This document shows positions 62,097-64,000 of a DNA stretch of 64,000 nucleotides, piece by piece (positions within the stretch are counted from its first letter, which is position 1; each line of letters begins with the position of its first letter). The position numbers and the translations under genes were made by a program. The DNA comes from CAZVGZ01 sp964627605 (GTDB taxonomy: Bacteria; Latescibacterota; MWCZ01; CAZVGZ01). Location: positions 212,176 through 276,175 of the forward strand of contig CAZVGZ010000001.1 of the NCBI GenBank assembly GCA_964627605.1, given 5' to 3'. The notes under the pieces are model-generated. The model worked only from the letters and a program-made list of their open reading frames with translations, had not been told where the DNA came from and did no database searches.

Positions 62097-63314
62097 CTAA
62101 TGATCTTCAGGCCACTCGATAGTGCTCATGTCCACTCCGGCTTGCGCCATCTCGTAGAGCGGGCTCATCTCCCGCAAGCGGCTCACCTGATCAATGACAT
62201 CTGCTATGACAAAATCCACCTCTTCTTCGGTGGTAAAACGATGCAGCCCAAATCTGAGCGACGTGTGGGCCAGATCCTCCTCTACCCCGATGGCTTTGAG
62301 AACGTAGGACGGCTCCAGGGTTGAGGAGGTGCAGGCCGACCCAGAAGAGATCGCCACATCTTTGAGGCCCATCAACAGCGATTCGCCTTCGACGTAGGCA
62401 AAACTGAGATTGAGATTTCCAGCTAGACGGTTGGTCGGGTGCCCGTTGAGAAATACAGAGTCGATTTTTGATGTGATGCCTTGGTAGAGGCGCTCCTTGA
62501 GCGTGTCAATTCGAGCTTCGTCCTGGTCCATCTCCGACATACAGATTTCAGCGGCTTTGGCGAACCCGACAATGCTTGGGACGTTGAGGGTGCCTGAGCG
62601 CATGCCTCTTTCATGGCCGCCACCGTCCATCTGCGGGCGAATGCGGACACGAGGTCTGCGCGATCTAACGTAAAGCGCGCCGACTCCTTTCGGGCCGTAC
62701 ATCTTGTGCGCTGAAAACGACATTAGGTCCAAGTTCATCTCGTCGACATTCACACCAACGCGCCCAACGCCCTGGGTGGCGTCGCTGTGGAAAAGCACAC
62801 CGGCCTGCCGGGTGATCTTACCGATGGCGACCAGGTCGCTTATAGTTCCAATCTCATTATTGGCGAGCATGATGCTGACCAGCACCGTCTGAGGTGTGAT
62901 GGCTTTTTCAACCGAACTTGGGTTCACCGCACCGTACTTGTCGACGGGCAGATATGTGACTTCAAAACCGGCTCTCTCCAACGCTTTACAGGAGTCCAAG
63001 ACGGCGTGGTGTTCGATAACGCTGGTGATTATGTGGTTGCCCATCTCTCGGTGAAATTCCGCTGCACCTTTGATCGCAAGGTTGTCGGACTCGGTGGCGC
63101 CAGAGGTGAAAATGATCTCTTTGGGTCGGGCTCCGATAAGCTCTGCCAGCGTTGTTCTAGCGCTATCCACCGCAGCTTCGGCGTCATGTCCGAATGAGTG
63201 TGTGCGGCTGGCGGCGTTGCCAAATGATTGTGTGAAGTAGGGTAGCATCGCCTCTACGACCTGCGGGTCCATCGGGGTCGTGGCGTGGGCATCCATATAG
63301 ATGGGAGTGTTCAT
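62097..63314 (-). CDS. iscS: Cysteine desulfurase IscS
   Basis: 405 residues, standard. Class V PLP enzyme: the Lys is in SFSAHKMYGPKGVGALYV, the cofactor His in EHHAVLDS, and the sulfur-carrying Cys in the loop AISSGSACTSSTLEPSYVL. It supplies sulfur to IscU. It is the first gene of the isc operon here; no IscR gene precedes it. It ends TAG. Confidence 0.98.
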   Translation of the reverse strand: MNTPIYMDAHATTPMDPQVVEAMLPYFTQSFGNAASRTHSFGHDAEAAVDSARTTLAELIGARPKEIIFTSGATESDNLAIKGAAEFHREMGNHIITSVIEHHAVLDSCKALERAGFEVTYLPVDKYGAVNPSSVEKAITPQTVLVSIMLANNEIGTISDLVAIGKITRQAGVLFHSDATQGVGRVGVNVDEMNLDLMSFSAHKMYGPKGVGALYVRSRRPRVRIRPQMDGGGHERGMRSGTLNVPSIVGFAKAAEICMSEMDQDEARIDTLKERLYQGITSKIDSVFLNGHPTNRLAGNLNLSFAYVEGESLLMGLKDVAISSGSACTSSTLEPSYVLKAIGVEEDLAHTSLRFGLHRFTTEEEVDFVIADVIDQVSRLREMSPLYEMAQAGVDMSTIEWPEDH

Positions 63315-63372
63315 CGCGTAGCGTCCTCTGTATCGCCTGTCGGTTCGACAAAGTTCAGATCATGCACAAAGG

Positions 63373-63401
63373 AATATATGGGACTTTTGACACTTTAGCA
63401 A
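63373..63401 (-). promoter_or_regulatory. Promoter of the isc operon
   Basis: -35 TTGCTA (63401-63396), a 17-bp spacer, -10 TATATT (63378-63373). It would start a 5' leader of about 50 nt ahead of the iscS ATG at 63314. Confidence 0.55.
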
Positions 63402-63790
63402 GGATAAACTTGTTAAAATGTAAGGTCGTAGCGTAAGCTACTGGAGTGCAACGGTAATCTGTAGGTGGCGCTCAGGTGGAAGATGTCGATTCAGGTGGTG
63501 AACTGAGACAGGCTCGGAGAATAGAGATAGCCTGCGGTGTTTAGACTACCTTGCCCAGGACGTAGCCGACGATCATTGCAGTGGTGAAGTAGTCAAGCAA
63601 AGTAAGACGAAATTTCACTGTTTCAACCTCGATCAAATTGATGTGAATGGTCGATTCCCCTCTGACAACGGGAAAAAAATATTCGAGATGATGCATATTG
63701 TCAATACTGACAAGCACTGAATGAAGGGTGCCGGGTATGTTTTTTGTCGAATCGGGGTTTGATTTCCAACTAGTTGGCGGAGTTCGCCCA
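63402..63790. other. Intergenic between isc promoter and transposase remnant
   Basis: I see nothing firmly supported. A minus-strand frame (63541-63804) ends in a hydrophobic stretch (DYFTTAMIVGYVLGKVV) and could be a very small membrane protein, but it overlaps the transposase remnant and has no good ribosome site. Confidence 0.3.
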
Positions 63791-64000
63791 ATGAAAATCG
63801 CCAACTGGATGGCTCGCCAGTCTTGGTGTCGGACCTTTGTTTATCGAGCCGGGAAGCTCGACTACAACGAGAGCTTTAACGCCAAACTACGGGACGAGTT
63901 GCTGAATCGCGAGATCTTCTACACACTGAAGGAAGCGAAGGCGATGATCGAGCGTTGGCGGCACGAATACAACACGGTCCGTCCACACAGTTCGTTGGGC
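63791..64000 (+). mobile_element. IS3-type transposase OrfB, C-terminal fragment
   Basis: The open frame ends at the window edge. YNESFNAKLRDELLNREIFY and WRHEYNTVRPHSSLG are the end of the DDE integrase core of IS3-family OrfB (IS2/IS407-like), including the catalytic Glu region. Upstream, the family's FIEPGS segment is found only in another frame (FVYRAG here), and the rest of OrfB is missing or degraded, so this copy is broken at its 5' side. Confidence 0.75.

Noticed and set aside
1..64000. Fixed reassignment of TAG to an amino acid in this genome
   Set aside because: Many conserved genes (efp, folE, fdx, iscS, TolC, both sialidases, aldehyde dehydrogenase) end in TAG at the normal C-terminus, and long housekeeping genes have no internal TAG. 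Only partial suppression or pseudogene drift remains possible.
1..64000. tRNA or rRNA genes
   Set aside because: I looked for cloverleaf-like arms and conserved TTCRA boxes in the gaps and found none that I could support. A tRNAscan run would settle it.

Overview
The window is about 64 kb of a moderately GC-rich bacterial chromosome (GC estimated by eye at about 54%). It comes from an uncultivated Gram-negative heterotroph: there is a TolC-type channel, a beta-barrel porin and many lipoproteins, plus the protein families typical of environmental Poribacteria/Latescibacteria-type genomes (DUF6785 membrane proteins, sialidase-like proteins, uroporphyrinogen-decarboxylase-like proteins, Gfo/Idh/MocA oxidoreductases, L-rhamnonate dehydratase). 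The phylum is an inference; there is no rRNA gene, and I saw no tRNA gene.

Layout. 1-9.2 kb (minus strand): a 2-hydroxyacid dehydrogenase cut by the window edge, galactokinase, a PEGA protein, an S41 protease and a glycan cassette (GT2 fusion, polyprenol-phosphate mannose synthase, YfhO-like membrane protein). 9.2-14.4 kb: a frameshifted GNAT, DUF1854, a frameshifted LolA-like protein, an oxidoreductase and TolC. 14.7-21.6 kb: a graveyard of truncated MacB permease, sensor-kinase and DUF6785 genes around an intact PspA/IM30 cluster. 21.6-26.7 kb: a sialidase, then accC, accB, efp and an M24 peptidase. 27-35.4 kb: a broken histidine kinase, a DegT aminotransferase, two LPP20-type lipoproteins, a dead CsgG/LpoB-like gene, trxB and a dead Memo-like gene. 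35.6-40.9 kb (plus): a sugar ABC transporter with a binding protein fused to its permease, interrupted by an Mrr-type nuclease, then a repeat lipoprotein. 41-54.1 kb: sugar-acid and aldehyde metabolism, porin, ligA, a second sialidase and small lipoproteins. 54.1-55.2 kb: a probable structured RNA and a LexA-like repressor with its own palindrome. 56.4-63.4 kb: folE and a complete isc operon (iscS, iscU, iscA, hscB, hscA, fdx, and an iscX with an amber codon). The right edge is an IS3-type transposase fragment.

How genes work together. The transporter, sialidases, porin, oxidoreductases, aldehyde dehydrogenase, FAH-family hydrolase and rhamnonate dehydratase suggest scavenging of host- or algal-derived glycans. 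Three of these loci carry a similar helically phased GCGC array upstream, suggesting one regulator.

Two features stand out. First, the window has many broken genes, and eleven premature in-frame stops that I could place are all TAG, although TAG is also the normal stop of many intact genes. Second, a roughly 220-nt minus-strand RNA at 54.1-54.3 kb has its own promoter, nested pairing and an intrinsic terminator next to a LexA-like protein that lacks the self-cleavage residues.
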